A stretch of 64,000 bases of DNA from Curtobacterium flaccumfaciens pv. betae (GCF_026241855.1 NZ_JAPJDC010000001.1:2542001-2606000); one strand, 5' to 3'. Positions 35,104 through 43,780 are shown, counted from the first letter of the stretch. The notes: generated by a model from the sequence alone, not told the origin. Numbers and translations are program-made.

Positions 35104-36091
35104 GGACGGACCTCCGGTTGGTCACGGCGAGGTAGATGCCGGTGACGACGAGCAGGAAGAGCAGGAGCAGGACGCTCATCGCGGCACCGGAACCGAAGTT
35201 CCAGGTGATGAACGACGCGTTGTAGATGTGGAAGCTCAGCAGGTCCGCGGCGGGCGGCTGGGCGGTCGAGCCGAACAGCACGAACGGCGTGTTGAAGTCG
35301 TTGAACGTCCACAGGAACATCACGAGCACGAGCGTCACGTTGACCGGGCGGACCATCGGCAGCGTGATCGAGCGCCACTGGCGGAACGGCTTGGCGCCGT
35401 CGACCGAGGCGGCCTCGTAGACGTCGTTCGGGACGGACTGCAGACCGGCCATGAGCATCAGGAACGCGAACGGCCAGGTCTTCCAGATCGCCACGACGAC
35501 GACGGCGACGAAGGCGTTGTTGCCGATGAGCCAGAACGGGGCGTCCCCGCCGAAGAGACCGAGCTGGTCGACGAGCAGGTGGTTCAGGGCCCCGGAGTCA
35601 CGCTGGAACATGAACTTCCAGGTGATCACACCGGCGTACATCGGCAGCGCGTAGGGCACGAGGAACAGGGTGCGGAAGAGCCCGCGTCCGGCGAACGGCT
35701 TCTGCAGCGCGACCGCCGCGGCCATGCCGAAGGTCCAGGAGAGCCCGACCACGAGGATTGTGAAGGCGCACGTGATGAGGAACGAGTTGAGGACCCCACG
35801 GCCGATCGCCTGGTCGAAGTCGACGACGACCTGGTAGTTCCGGAACCCGGCGAAGGGCGCGGCACCCCAGTTCGCGATGAAGTACTTGGTGAGCTGGATG
35901 AACGAGATCCAGATGCCGGTGAGCATCGGGACGATGTGGATGAGCAGCTCGAACAGGATGGCCGGCGCGACGAGCGCGTAGGGCAGCCAGTGGGTCTTGC
36001 GCTTGCGACCTGGCGGACGGCCCGACATCGTCGGGGCCTTCGTGTGCGTCAGGTCGATGCGCTCCGAGTCGGGCAGGACCGTCGTGGACAT
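35096..36091 (-). CDS. Sugar ABC transporter permease, MalF/UgpA type
   Basis: The 331-residue, six-helix membrane protein has a cytoplasmic N-terminus of about 35 residues (PPGRKRKTHW) and the EAA motif VYEAASVDGAKPFRQWRSI. It is the first permease of a CUT1 importer, paired with the MalG-type protein encoded by the overlapping downstream gene. The upstream binding-protein gene is separated by 218 nt of hairpin-rich DNA, which probably lowers permease expression relative to the binding protein. Confidence 0.92.
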   Translation of the reverse strand: MSTTVLPDSERIDLTHTKAPTMSGRPPGRKRKTHWLPYALVAPAILFELLIHIVPMLTGIWISFIQLTKYFIANWGAAPFAGFRNYQVVVDFDQAIGRGVLNSFLITCAFTILVVGLSWTFGMAAAVALQKPFAGRGLFRTLFLVPYALPMYAGVITWKFMFQRDSGALNHLLVDQLGLFGGDAPFWLIGNNAFVAVVVVAIWKTWPFAFLMLMAGLQSVPNDVYEAASVDGAKPFRQWRSITLPMVRPVNVTLVLVMFLWTFNDFNTPFVLFGSTAQPPAADLLSFHIYNASFITWNFGSGAAMSVLLLLFLLVVTGIYLAVTNRRSVRA

Positions 36092-36185
36092 CTGGTGGGG
36101 CCTTTCGGCAGGAGGGGCGTGCAGGTGCGGTCCGCGCGGGCCGTGGCAGCGGCCGGGAGGCGCGGGGTGCGTGGGGCGTCAGCCG

Positions 36186-36247
36186 CACGGCCGACGCGTG
36201 GTCGGCCCTGCGGCGTCCGCCTCACGGCCGACGGGTGGTCGGCCCTG
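36186..36247. repeat. Tandem hairpin repeat between binding-protein and permease genes
   Basis: Two copies of a CACGGCCGAC-N4-GGTCGGCCCTG unit (period 37) each fold as GGCCGAC/GTCGGCC. They sit in the intercistronic region of the sugar operon. Confidence 0.7.
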
Positions 36248-36259
36248 GAACGTCAGGGG

Positions 36260-36303
36260 CTGGAGGCCCGGGCGCGTCCGGCGGACGCGACCCGGGCCTC
36301 CAG
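36260..36303 (-). terminator. Intercistronic hairpin after the sugar-binding protein gene
   Basis: CTGGAGGCCCGGG and CCCGGGCCTCCAG are perfect arms, and the interior CGCGTCCG/CGGACGCG also pairs. It lies 6 nt after the stop codon with no T run. It probably blocks 3' exonucleases or partly terminates, giving excess binding-protein message. Confidence 0.65.
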
Positions 36304-36309
36304 GGTGGA

Positions 36310-37611
36310 TCAACCGGCGGCCTGGGACACCTGGTCCTGGGCGGTCTGCAGTGCCGACTTGATGTCGGCCTCGGAGACCTTGGAACCGGTCGCGATCTTG
36401 GCGAACATGTCGTTCATCGCCTTGCCGACCGTGGACTCGAACTGGTCCTCGGCGGGCACCAGCGGGAGCGGCTTCGCCTTGTTGTTGTAGATGTCGAGGA
36501 ACGTCTTCGTCTGCTCGTCCGTGACGGAGTCAGCAGCCTCGGCGAGCACCGGCAGAGCCGAGTACGGCTTGTCCAGCGTCGTCTGCGTGTCCATGCTCGT
36601 CATGTACTTGACGAACTTGAGCGCGCCGTCCTTGTTCTTCGTGTTCTTGAAGACCGACAGGTTGATGCCAGCCGGGAACGAGGCGATCTGCTCGCCACCG
36701 CTCGGGGCGGGCAGCGCCACGACGCCGTACTCGTCCGACTTCATGCCGAGGGACTCGATGGTCGCGTTCGCGTTGTTCTGGTTGAGGATGAACGCGGCCT
36801 TCTTCTTCGCGAAGTCCGTGGTGGACTGCGTCGCGTTGTCGTACTGCGCGTTCGACGGGTTGGCGACCTTCGAGTCCTGCATCAGGTCGAGGTAGCGCTT
36901 GATGCCGTCGACGTTGGCCTTCGAGGTGAAGGTCGGCTTGCCGTCCTTGTCGAACCACTCGCCACCGTTCTGCGCCGAGTTGATGAACGCGAAGTGCGAG
37001 TTCTCGGTGTACGAACCACCCGCGAGGCTGAAGCCGTAGGTGTCACCCTTGGTCAGCTTCTCGGCGTCGGAGACCATCTCCTCCCACGTGGTGGGCGGGG
37101 TGATGCCGGCGTCCGACAGCATCTTCTTGTTGTAGTACAGGCCGTAGGCGAGGCCGTAGAGCGGGACGCTCGTGACCGTCTTGTCGGGCGCGCCACCGGT
37201 GGACAGGGCGACCTTGCCGAACTTGTCCTCGCCGCCGATCGCCTTCATCTCGGCGTCACCGAACTCCTGGAAGGCGCCGGTGGCCTGGAGCGAGGTCGCC
37301 CAGGTGTTGCCGATGTTGACGACGTCCGGGCCCTGGCCCGAGGTGACGGCGGTCTGGATCTTGTTCTGCAGGTCGTTCCAGCCGATGACCTGGAGGTCGA
37401 CCTTGATCCCGGTCTCCTTGGTGAACTTCTTGAGGACGGGGGTCAGCACCTCCTTGTCGTTCTGCAGGGACGTGCCCTGGTTGGACGCCCAGTAGGTGAG
37501 CGTCTTGGAGTCGCCGGAGTCGCCGGACGATCCGGAGGAGCAGGCTGCGAGGCCGGACACGGTGAGTGCGGCGGCCGCGGTGATGGCCAGTGCGCGGATG
37601 GCAGTGCGCAT
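36310..37611 (-). CDS. Sugar ABC transporter substrate-binding lipoprotein
   Basis: The 433-residue product has a lipoprotein signal with lipobox LAACSSG (Cys about 24), a Ser/Gly/Asp linker, and the MalE-type (SBP_bac_1) fold: KTLTYWASNQG, then VDLQVIGWNDLQNKIQTAVTSG and GPDVVNIGNTW. It binds an oligosaccharide or sugar outside the membrane and delivers it to the two permeases downstream. The ligand is unknown; the neighbouring isomerase and Gfo/Idh/MocA dehydrogenase hint at an inositol-like or unusual sugar. Confidence 0.93.
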   Translation of the reverse strand: MRTAIRALAITAAAALTVSGLAACSSGSSGDSGDSKTLTYWASNQGTSLQNDKEVLTPVLKKFTKETGIKVDLQVIGWNDLQNKIQTAVTSGQGPDVVNIGNTWATSLQATGAFQEFGDAEMKAIGGEDKFGKVALSTGGAPDKTVTSVPLYGLAYGLYYNKKMLSDAGITPPTTWEEMVSDAEKLTKGDTYGFSLAGGSYTENSHFAFINSAQNGGEWFDKDGKPTFTSKANVDGIKRYLDLMQDSKVANPSNAQYDNATQSTTDFAKKKAAFILNQNNANATIESLGMKSDEYGVVALPAPSGGEQIASFPAGINLSVFKNTKNKDGALKFVKYMTSMDTQTTLDKPYSALPVLAEAADSVTDEQTKTFLDIYNNKAKPLPLVPAEDQFESTVGKAMNDMFAKIATGSKVSEADIKSALQTAQDQVSQAAG

Positions 37612-37725
37612 GACTCTCTACTTTCTCGTCGTTGAGATGGTGCAGGGGATGGTGCAGAGGTGGAGCTGGTGCTGCGGATGGTGCTGGTCGGGTGCTGCTG
37701 TGGGTTGCGGGCAGCGCCCTGGCGG

Positions 37726-38877
37726 TCAGGCCAGGGTGCGTTCCGCGGGGTCCCAGCCCTCGGGGAGGGTCGGGGAGGGCGACACGGTGCTCTCGACGAG
37801 CACCGCCTCGCCACGTTCTGCCGCCTCGGCGATGGAGACCATCACGTCGAGGACGTGGAAGGCGAGCGCACCGGGGACGCGGTTCTCGTCGCCGGCCCGC
37901 AGCGAGCGGGCCAGGTCGACCACGCCGGTGCCGCGCGAGTAGGTGGAGCCGACCGCGGGGATCGTCTCGGACTCCTCGGAACCGAGGGCGTACAGCTCGG
38001 TGTCGCCGTCGAAGTTGTTCGGGTCGGGGAACACGACGGTGCCGGTCTCCCCCGCGATCTCGACGAAGCCGGTGCGGCCGCGGTCGGACTCGAACGAGAA
38101 CACACTCTGCGCGCTCCCGCCGTTCTCGAACTCGATCAGCGCGGAGTGGTTCGTCGGGACGTCCACCGGGAACTCGGTGCCGGCCTTCGGCCCGGAGCCG
38201 ATGGTGCGGGTGGCGCGGGACTTCGACGCCGTCGCCGTGACCTTCTTCACCGGTCCGAACGTCTGGACGAGGGTGGTGATGTAGTACGGGCCGATGTCGA
38301 ACAGCGGACCGGCGCCGTACGCGAAGAGGAACTCGGGGCTCGGGTGCCACGACTCGGGGCCGGGGCTCTGGAAGAGCGTCAGGCCGTTCAGAGGGGTGCC
38401 GATGCGGCCGTCGCGGATGGTGCGGAGCGCGGTCTGCAGGCCGGCGCCGAGGAACGTGTCCGGGGCGACGCTGACGGTCTTGCCCGCGGCGGCCGCGGCG
38501 TCGCGGAGCTCCGCGGCGCTGGCACGGTCGAGGGCGTAGGGCTTCTCGCCCCAGACGTGCTTGCCGGCGGCCAGGGCCTGCAGCGCGACCTCGACGTGGG
38601 CGGCCGGGATCGTCAGGTTCACGACGATCTCGATGTCGTCGTCGGCCAGGAGCTCCTCGACGGTGCCCGATCCGGGGACGCCCCACTTCTCGGCCTGGGC
38701 GGCGGCGCGCGGCAGGTCGATGTCGGCGATGAAGCGGACCGTCACGTCGGGGAAGACGGTGAGGTTCGACAGGTACTGGTCCGAGATGACCCCGGCGCCG
38801 ATGACGCCGACGCCGACGGGGCCGGTGCGGGTGGCGCTGTCGGTCGCCGTTGCGGCTGCGGTCGTGGTGTCGGTCAT
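37726..38877 (-). CDS. Gfo/Idh/MocA-family oxidoreductase
   Basis: The 383-residue protein has an N-terminal Rossmann domain (VGVIGAGVISDQYL; DIDLPRAAAQAEKWGV) and the motif WGEKPYALD at about residue 110, which contains the EKP lysine characteristic of the family. A C-terminal alpha/beta substrate domain follows (LFDIGPYYITTLV). It would oxidise a sugar or cyclitol with NAD(P). Its start overlaps the isomerase stop by 4 nt, so the two enzymes are coupled and probably act in sequence on the imported compound. Confidence 0.93.
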   Translation of the reverse strand: MTDTTTAAATATDSATRTGPVGVGVIGAGVISDQYLSNLTVFPDVTVRFIADIDLPRAAAQAEKWGVPGSGTVEELLADDDIEIVVNLTIPAAHVEVALQALAAGKHVWGEKPYALDRASAAELRDAAAAAGKTVSVAPDTFLGAGLQTALRTIRDGRIGTPLNGLTLFQSPGPESWHPSPEFLFAYGAGPLFDIGPYYITTLVQTFGPVKKVTATASKSRATRTIGSGPKAGTEFPVDVPTNHSALIEFENGGSAQSVFSFESDRGRTGFVEIAGETGTVVFPDPNNFDGDTELYALGSEESETIPAVGSTYSRGTGVVDLARSLRAGDENRVPGALAFHVLDVMVSIAEAAERGEAVLVESTVSPSPTLPEGWDPAERTLA

Positions 38878-39620
38878 GCGCGGGCCCCCTCGAGGAACGT
38901 GTAGGAGTCGGCGACGGCCTGGAAGACGTCACCCTCGTGGTCGTCGAGCTCGACGACGTGCAGTGCGTCGGGCGCCGCGGCGATGATCTCGCGGATCGGC
39001 ATGATGCCGTTGCCGACGGCGACCTGCTGCTTGTCGTCGTGCGAGCCGTCGCCGTCCTTGACGTGCAGGAACTGGACCTTGTCGCCGTACTTGCCGATGA
39101 CCGCGACCGGGTCGTCCCCGCCGACCTGCACCCAGTAGGTGTCGAGCTCGAGCACGACGTCGTCGGACAGGGCGTCGGCGAAGACCTCGTAGGCGCTGAC
39201 ACCGTCGATGCGGTTCGAGAACTCGAACGCGTGGTTGTGGTAGCCGAGCAGCAGGCCGTGGTCGGCGGCGCGCGGGGCGAGGGCGCTGAGTTCGCGGGCG
39301 ATCGCCTCGACGTCCTCGCGGGTGGTCCAGCGGGACTCGTCGATGTGCGGGTCGATGAGGGTCCCGAAGCCGAGGGTGGTGGAGGCGTGGAAGATGCGCT
39401 CGAGGTCCTGCTCGCCGGCGTCCAGCAGACGGGCGTGGCCGCTCGGGGCGGCGAGGCCGGCGTCGCGGAGGGCGGCGGCGAGTTCGTCGGCGTTGTCGAC
39501 GAAGCCGAAGGCCTCGACGTTCGTGTAGCCGATGTCGGCGATGCGCTGCAGGGTGCCGGGCAGATCAGCACCGAGGGCATCGCGGACCGTGTAGAGCTGG
39601 ACCGAGAGCGGTTGGGTCAC
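38874..39620 (-). CDS. Sugar phosphate isomerase/epimerase (TIM barrel)
   Basis: This 248-residue AP endonuclease-2-type TIM barrel opens SVQLYTVRDALGADLPGTL. Metal ligands are suggested by LGYHNHAFEF (His, Glu) and VLELDTYWVQVGG, then QFLHVKDGDG. It is similar to IolE/IolI and hydroxypyruvate isomerase-like enzymes. GTG 39620 has GAGGAG about 10 nt upstream; the in-frame start at 39656 lacks homology. It is the first gene of the leftward operon, transcribed from the TTGACC-N17-TAGTGT promoter. Confidence 0.9.
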   Translation of the reverse strand: MTQPLSVQLYTVRDALGADLPGTLQRIADIGYTNVEAFGFVDNADELAAALRDAGLAAPSGHARLLDAGEQDLERIFHASTTLGFGTLIDPHIDESRWTTREDVEAIARELSALAPRAADHGLLLGYHNHAFEFSNRIDGVSAYEVFADALSDDVVLELDTYWVQVGGDDPVAVIGKYGDKVQFLHVKDGDGSHDDKQQVAVGNGIMPIREIIAAAPDALHVVELDDHEGDVFQAVADSYTFLEGARA

Positions 39621-39668
39621 CAGGGGTTCTCCTCGTCGAGATGGTGCGGTCGTCACTGACCGATCGTC

Positions 39669-39697
39669 ACACTACGAGCACTTTTGTCGGCGGTCAA
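39669..39697 (-). promoter_or_regulatory. Sigma70-type promoter of the sugar operon
   Basis: On the minus strand, TTGACC (39692-39697), a 17-bp spacer and TAGTGT (39669-39674) make a near-consensus promoter about 50 bp before the isomerase start codon. Confidence 0.75.
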
Positions 39698-39700
39698 GCA

Positions 39701-39727
39701 GAAGTCCGAGGAATGTCGACGGACTTC
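39701..39727. promoter_or_regulatory. Inverted repeat, candidate ROK operator
   Basis: GAAGTCCG and CGGACTTC are perfect 8-bp arms separated by 11 bp, next to the -35 of the sugar operon and 38 bp before the ROK gene. It is well placed to control both divergent transcripts. Confidence 0.6.
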
Positions 39728-39764
39728 ATTGCGTGGCGCGAACGATGTGTGCTTCACTCCCCAC

Positions 39765-40976
39765 ATGGTCGACTTGAACCGGACGGCAGCGTCGCCTCCG
39801 GTCGGGACGAGCGAGCTCTTCCAGATCCTCCGCGACGGCGTGCCGCGCACCAGGGCCGAGCTCGCCGCACTGACAGGACTCGCACGCTCCACCATCGGCG
39901 TGCGCCTCGACTCCCTGATCGACATCGGGCTGGTCGGCGCCGTGGACACCGCCGTCTCCACCGGCGGCCGTCCGCCCGCCCAGGTGGCGCTGAAGCCCCG
40001 CGCCCGGCTCGTGATCGCCGCCGACCTCGGCGCCTCGCACGGTCGCGTCGCCGTCACCGACCTGGTCGCGGCACCGCTCGCCATCCGCGAGGCCCGGATC
40101 GACATCGCCGCCGGTCCGGTGCCGACGCTGTCCTGGCTCGTCGAGACGATCGACGACCTGCTCGCCGAGGTCGGGCGCAGCCGACAGGACGTCATCGCGA
40201 TCGGGATCGGGGTCCCCGGGCCCGTCGAGTTCTCCACCGGCCGCCCGGCCAACCCGCCGATCATGCCCGGTTGGGACGGCTTCGACGTGCCCTCGTGGCT
40301 CCGCCAGCACATCGCAGCCCACGTCCTGCTCGACAACGACGTCAACATCGCTGCCCTCGGTGAGCGGGAGCACGGCTGGCCGGACGTCGACCACCTGCTG
40401 TTCGTGAAGGTCGCCACCGGCATCGGGTCCGGCATCGTCTCCGAGGGTCGGCTCCAGCGTGGCGCCCAGGGCACCGCGGGTGACATCGGCCACGTGCGGG
40501 TCTCCCGCGCCGGCGACGTCCCCTGCCACTGCGGCAACACCGGCTGCCTGGAGGCCGTGGCCTCCGGTCCCGCGATCGCCCGCGCACTCCGCGCGAAGGG
40601 GCACGACGTGCACACGGGTGCGGACGTGATCGACCTGGTGAACCGGTCGGACCTCGACGCGATCTACGCCGTCCGACAGGCCGGTCGCGACATCGGCGAG
40701 GTCCTGGCGACCTGCATCTCGCTCATCAACCCGTCCGTCATCGCACTCGGCGGATCGATCACGCAGGCCGGTGAGCACCTGCTCGCCGGCGTCCGCGAGG
40801 TCGTCTACTCCCGCTCGATGCCCCTGGCCAGTGAGCACCTCGTCATCGTGCAGTCCCGCGCCGGGTCCCTCGCCGCGCTGCAGGGAGCTGCGGCCCTCGC
40901 CATCGGGTACGCCCTCTCCCCCGCCGGGGTCGACGAGCTGGTCGCCTTCGCCGAGGGTCGCGAACTGGTCTCCTGA
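39765..40976 (+). CDS. ROK-family transcriptional regulator
   Basis: The 403-residue protein has an N-terminal winged helix (ELFQILRDGVPRTRAELAAL, RSTIGVRLDSL) and a sugar-kinase-like ROK domain (DLGASHGRVAV; GIGVPGPVEF; DNDVNIAALGE). The zinc site is CHCGNTGCLEAVASG. The zinc motif and HTH mark it as an NagC/XylR-type repressor rather than a kinase. ATG 39765 is chosen as the first start before the HTH. It is divergent from the sugar operon, which it very likely controls in response to the imported sugar. Confidence 0.93.
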   Translation: MVDLNRTAASPPVGTSELFQILRDGVPRTRAELAALTGLARSTIGVRLDSLIDIGLVGAVDTAVSTGGRPPAQVALKPRARLVIAADLGASHGRVAVTDLVAAPLAIREARIDIAAGPVPTLSWLVETIDDLLAEVGRSRQDVIAIGIGVPGPVEFSTGRPANPPIMPGWDGFDVPSWLRQHIAAHVLLDNDVNIAALGEREHGWPDVDHLLFVKVATGIGSGIVSEGRLQRGAQGTAGDIGHVRVSRAGDVPCHCGNTGCLEAVASGPAIARALRAKGHDVHTGADVIDLVNRSDLDAIYAVRQAGRDIGEVLATCISLINPSVIALGGSITQAGEHLLAGVREVVYSRSMPLASEHLVIVQSRAGSLAALQGAAALAIGYALSPAGVDELVAFAEGRELVS

Positions 40977-41043
40977 CGCACACCCGCGATCGCGTGAGCG
41001 CGTCGGTTTCGGTCTTGCCGGTGGTCGGGGGGACAATCGTCGG

Positions 41044-41727
41044 GTGACGATCGTGCAGCCCACCCTGTGGGGCGACCTGGACCCCGGTCTGGGGGCGCAT
41101 CCCGCCTCCGGAACACCGGTCCCGGCTGCGCGTGATGCGTTCACCGCCCTGCGTGGCCACACCGAGCGCATCGTCGCGCACTCCTCGGACCGCGTCGCCT
41201 GGCTCCGCGCCCGCGCCATGGGGATCACCGCCACCGACGTCGCCCGGCTCGCCTCGCTGCGCGCCGTCGAGGCCGTCGTCACCGAGAAGCGCTACGGCTC
41301 CCGCTTCTCCGGCAACGCGTTCACCGAGCACGGCAAGGACCGCGAACCGGTCATCGCCGCCTGGGCGGCCGCCACCCACGGCATCCAGCCCTCGGCGCAC
41401 CTGTTCCACGCCGCTGCGAACCGCGCGCACCTCGCCACCCCGGACGGCGTCGGGGTCGACGAGTCGTCCCGTGTGGTGCTCGCCGAGATCAAGACCACCG
41501 GCAAGGCCTGGCGGAGCATCCCCCGGCACTACCTCCGGCAGATCTGGTGGCAGCAGTACGTGCTCGGTGCCGACCGCACCCTGTTCGTCTGGGAACGACA
41601 CGACGGCTTCGTGCCGGTCGCCGACGAGCCCGAGTGCCGCTGGGTCGACCGCGACGACGACCAGATCCGCGGGCTCGTCCAGCTCGCCGACCTGGTGCTC
41701 GACAAGCTGCGCGGCTTCCGCTCCTAG
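41044..41727 (+). CDS. YqaJ/lambda-exonuclease-type PD-(D/E)XK nuclease
   Basis: This 227-residue protein has the features of YqaJ recombinases: GITATDVARLASLRAVEAVV (N-terminal), the catalytic GVDESSRVVLAEIKTTGKAW (Asp...Glu-x-Lys) and the QIWWQQYVLGAD motif (Gln-x4-Tyr). YqaJ proteins are usually phage 5'-3' exonucleases, but no phage genes or recT-like partner adjoin it; bacterial homologues occur in Actinobacteria as lone genes. GTG 41044 follows GACAAT by 6 nt, so it is likely leaderless. A role in DNA repair is inferred. Confidence 0.8.
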   Translation: MTIVQPTLWGDLDPGLGAHPASGTPVPAARDAFTALRGHTERIVAHSSDRVAWLRARAMGITATDVARLASLRAVEAVVTEKRYGSRFSGNAFTEHGKDREPVIAAWAAATHGIQPSAHLFHAAANRAHLATPDGVGVDESSRVVLAEIKTTGKAWRSIPRHYLRQIWWQQYVLGADRTLFVWERHDGFVPVADEPECRWVDRDDDQIRGLVQLADLVLDKLRGFRS

Positions 41728-41750
41728 CCCGTCTGCTGGACCGCCACCAG

Positions 41751-42359
41751 CTAGACCTTCACCATCCGCAGCCGGCTCATCCCCACGACGAGGATGCCGA
41801 GCAGGGTGATCGAGACCGCGATCCCGACCACGTAGATCGCGACGACGCCGTAGCCCTGCGCCGGATCGAGGAACGGGTACGGCACCCACCCGTCGGTCGC
41901 GCCACGGACGAGCACCACGGTGGTCCAGACGGCCGGGTAGAGCAGGAACCACCACACGTGGCGGAGCAGCAGCCGTGCGCGGTCGGAGAACAGCAGCCAG
42001 TCGAGCACCGCGTACACCGGGATGATCTTGTGCACGATGTCGTTCGACCACGGCACCGAGGCCGACACGTTCGCGCCCGTGAGCAGCGTGTTGTAGACGA
42101 TGCCGGTCGTCGCGATGTACACCGTCGCGGCGCCACGGAGCACCGAGACGGCGAGGTCAGCCCGCTTGCGTCGGGCTGCGGCCACGAGCGTCACCGCGAG
42201 GGCCACGGCGACGATCAGGTTCGACTGGATCGTGAAGTAGCCGAAGAAGTTCCAGAACGAGTAGGTCGGGGTCTGCGAGCTCTCGAGCCACTGCGCCACG
42301 ACCGCGACGACGATGGCGATGACGGCGATCAGTCGGAGCGAGTTCACGAGGGTGCGCAC
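41751..42359 (-). CDS. Pr6Pr-family membrane protein
   Basis: The 202-residue protein has six predicted membrane helices. Its pattern is that of Pr6Pr (FAR-17a/AIG1-like) proteins: SFWNFFGYFTIQSNLIVAV, then IVYNTLLTG and HKIIPVYAVLDWLLF (conserved His), and PYPFLDPAQGYG. The function is unknown; relatives in eukaryotes are serine hydrolases of fatty-acid esters. The GTG start at 42359 has TACCGT (42366-42371) 6 nt upstream; a further start at 42380 would include the -10 box. It is convergent with the YqaJ gene. Confidence 0.85.
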   Translation of the reverse strand: MRTLVNSLRLIAVIAIVVAVVAQWLESSQTPTYSFWNFFGYFTIQSNLIVAVALAVTLVAAARRKRADLAVSVLRGAATVYIATTGIVYNTLLTGANVSASVPWSNDIVHKIIPVYAVLDWLLFSDRARLLLRHVWWFLLYPAVWTTVVLVRGATDGWVPYPFLDPAQGYGVVAIYVVGIAVSITLLGILVVGMSRLRMVKV

Positions 42360-42394
42360 GGCTCCACGGTATCGGCACACGGCGACGACGTGCA

Positions 42395-42430
42395 GGAAGG
42401 GCCCGCACCGTTGCCGGTGCGGGCCCTTCC
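42395..42430 (-). terminator. Terminator after rplKA
   Basis: GGAAGGGCCCGCACC and GGTGCGGGCCCTTCC form a 15-bp perfect stem with a 6-nt loop, 15 nt beyond the rplA stop codon. Confidence 0.75.
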
Positions 42431-42444
42431 ACGAGTCTCTCGAC

Positions 42445-43134
42445 TCAGATGCTGTTGACGTCCAGCGGGATGCCGGGACCGAAGGTCGTCGAGACGGCGC
42501 CCTTCATGACGTAACGGCCCTTCGAGGACGACGGCTTGAGGCGGTTGATCTCCTCGAGCGCGGTCGAGATGTTCTCGTCGAGCTGCTCCGGCGTGAACGA
42601 GGCCTTGCCGACGACGAAGTGCACGTTGGCGTGCTTGTCGACGCGGAACTCGATCTTGCCGCCCTTGATGTCGTTGACGGCCTGCGCCACGTTCGGGGTC
42701 ACGGTGCCGGTCTTCGGGTTCGGCATGAGGCCACGCGGGCCGAGCACCTTACCGAGACGACCGACCTTGCCCATGAGCTCCGGGGTCGAGACGGCGGAGT
42801 CGAACGAGGTGTAGCCCTCGGCGACCTTCGCGATGAGCTCGTCGCCACCGACCTCGTCGGCACCGGCGGCGATGGCGGCCTCAGCAGCCGCACCCGTCGC
42901 GAAGACGATGACGCGGGCGGTCTTGCCCGTGCCGTGCGGCAGGATGACCGTGCCGCGGACCATCTGGTCGGCCTTGCGGGGGTCCACGCCGAGCTTCAGC
43001 GCGACCTCGACCGTGGAGTCGGTCTTCGAGGAACCGGTCTCCTTGGCCAGGGCGACGGCCTCGGTCGGGGTGTAGAACTTGTCGGCCTCGATCTTCGCGG
43101 CCGCGGCCTGGTAGGCCTTGGACTTCTTCGCCAT
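42445..43134 (-). CDS. rplA: Ribosomal protein L1
   Basis: This 229-residue protein is full length. It shows the L1 core ([47 protein letters not shown]). It forms the L1 stalk and represses its own operon in known systems. AAGGAG 6 nt before ATG 43134 fixes the start; the frame extends to 43185 without homology. It lies 90 nt after rplK. Confidence 0.99.
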   Translation of the reverse strand: MAKKSKAYQAAAAKIEADKFYTPTEAVALAKETGSSKTDSTVEVALKLGVDPRKADQMVRGTVILPHGTGKTARVIVFATGAAAEAAIAAGADEVGGDELIAKVAEGYTSFDSAVSTPELMGKVGRLGKVLGPRGLMPNPKTGTVTPNVAQAVNDIKGGKIEFRVDKHANVHFVVGKASFTPEQLDENISTALEEINRLKPSSSKGRYVMKGAVSTTFGPGIPLDVNSI

Positions 43135-43224
43135 GGTGGTCTCCTTGCGAGATACGTGGTTGGCGAGCCGGCGAGGCTCTCCCACGGAAAGGTGTCTGGT
43201 GGTGGGCCGGAGCCCGATCGGTGC

Positions 43225-43656
43225 TTAGGCCTCGACCGTGATGCCCATCGAGCGTGCGGTGCCGGCGATGATCTTCGCGGCCTGCTCGATGTCGTTGGCG
43301 TTCAGGTCGGCCTGCTTGGTCTCGGCGATCTGACGGACCTGGTCCATCGAGATCTTCGCGACCTTGACCGTGTGCGGGGTCGAGGACCCCTTCTGCACAC
43401 CAGCAGCCTTCTTGATGAGCTCGGCGGCCGGCGGGGTCTTCAGGACGAACGTGAACGAACGGTCCTCGTAGACGGTGATCTCGACCGGCACGACGTTGCC
43501 ACGCTGCGACTCGGTCGCCGCGTTGTACGCCTTGCAGAACTCCATGATGTTGACGCCGTGCTGACCGAGCGCCGGACCGATCGGGGGGGCCGGGTTGGCG
43601 GCTCCCGCGTTGATCTGCAGCTTGATCAGGCCCGTGACCTTCTTCTTCGGTGCCAT
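43225..43656 (-). CDS. rplK: Ribosomal protein L11
   Basis: The 143-residue protein is full length, with [37 protein letters not shown] and the C-terminal [19 protein letters not shown]. It binds the GTPase-associated centre of 23S rRNA. AGGAGG precedes ATG 43656. It is the first gene of the rplKA pair. Confidence 0.99.
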   Translation of the reverse strand: MAPKKKVTGLIKLQINAGAANPAPPIGPALGQHGVNIMEFCKAYNAATESQRGNVVPVEITVYEDRSFTFVLKTPPAAELIKKAAGVQKGSSTPHTVKVAKISMDQVRQIAETKQADLNANDIEQAAKIIAGTARSMGITVEA

Positions 43657-43774
43657 GACTTGTCTTCCTCCTGGAATCGAACACACGGGGATCCGTGCAC
43701 TCTCCCGCTGGTCCGGCCGTTCCGGACAGCGGTGAAGGCCCGCTCGCACGAGGCGCGCGGGCCCAAACCCGTTC

Positions 43775-43780
43775 AGTGTA
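43775..43780 (-). promoter_or_regulatory. -10 box between nusG and rplK
   Basis: TACACT lies about 120 bp before rplK and is followed by a GC-rich hairpin (GGGCCCGC/GCGGGCC) in the leader. A separate rplKA promoter with a structured leader is likely; no clear -35 is seen. Confidence 0.4.
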
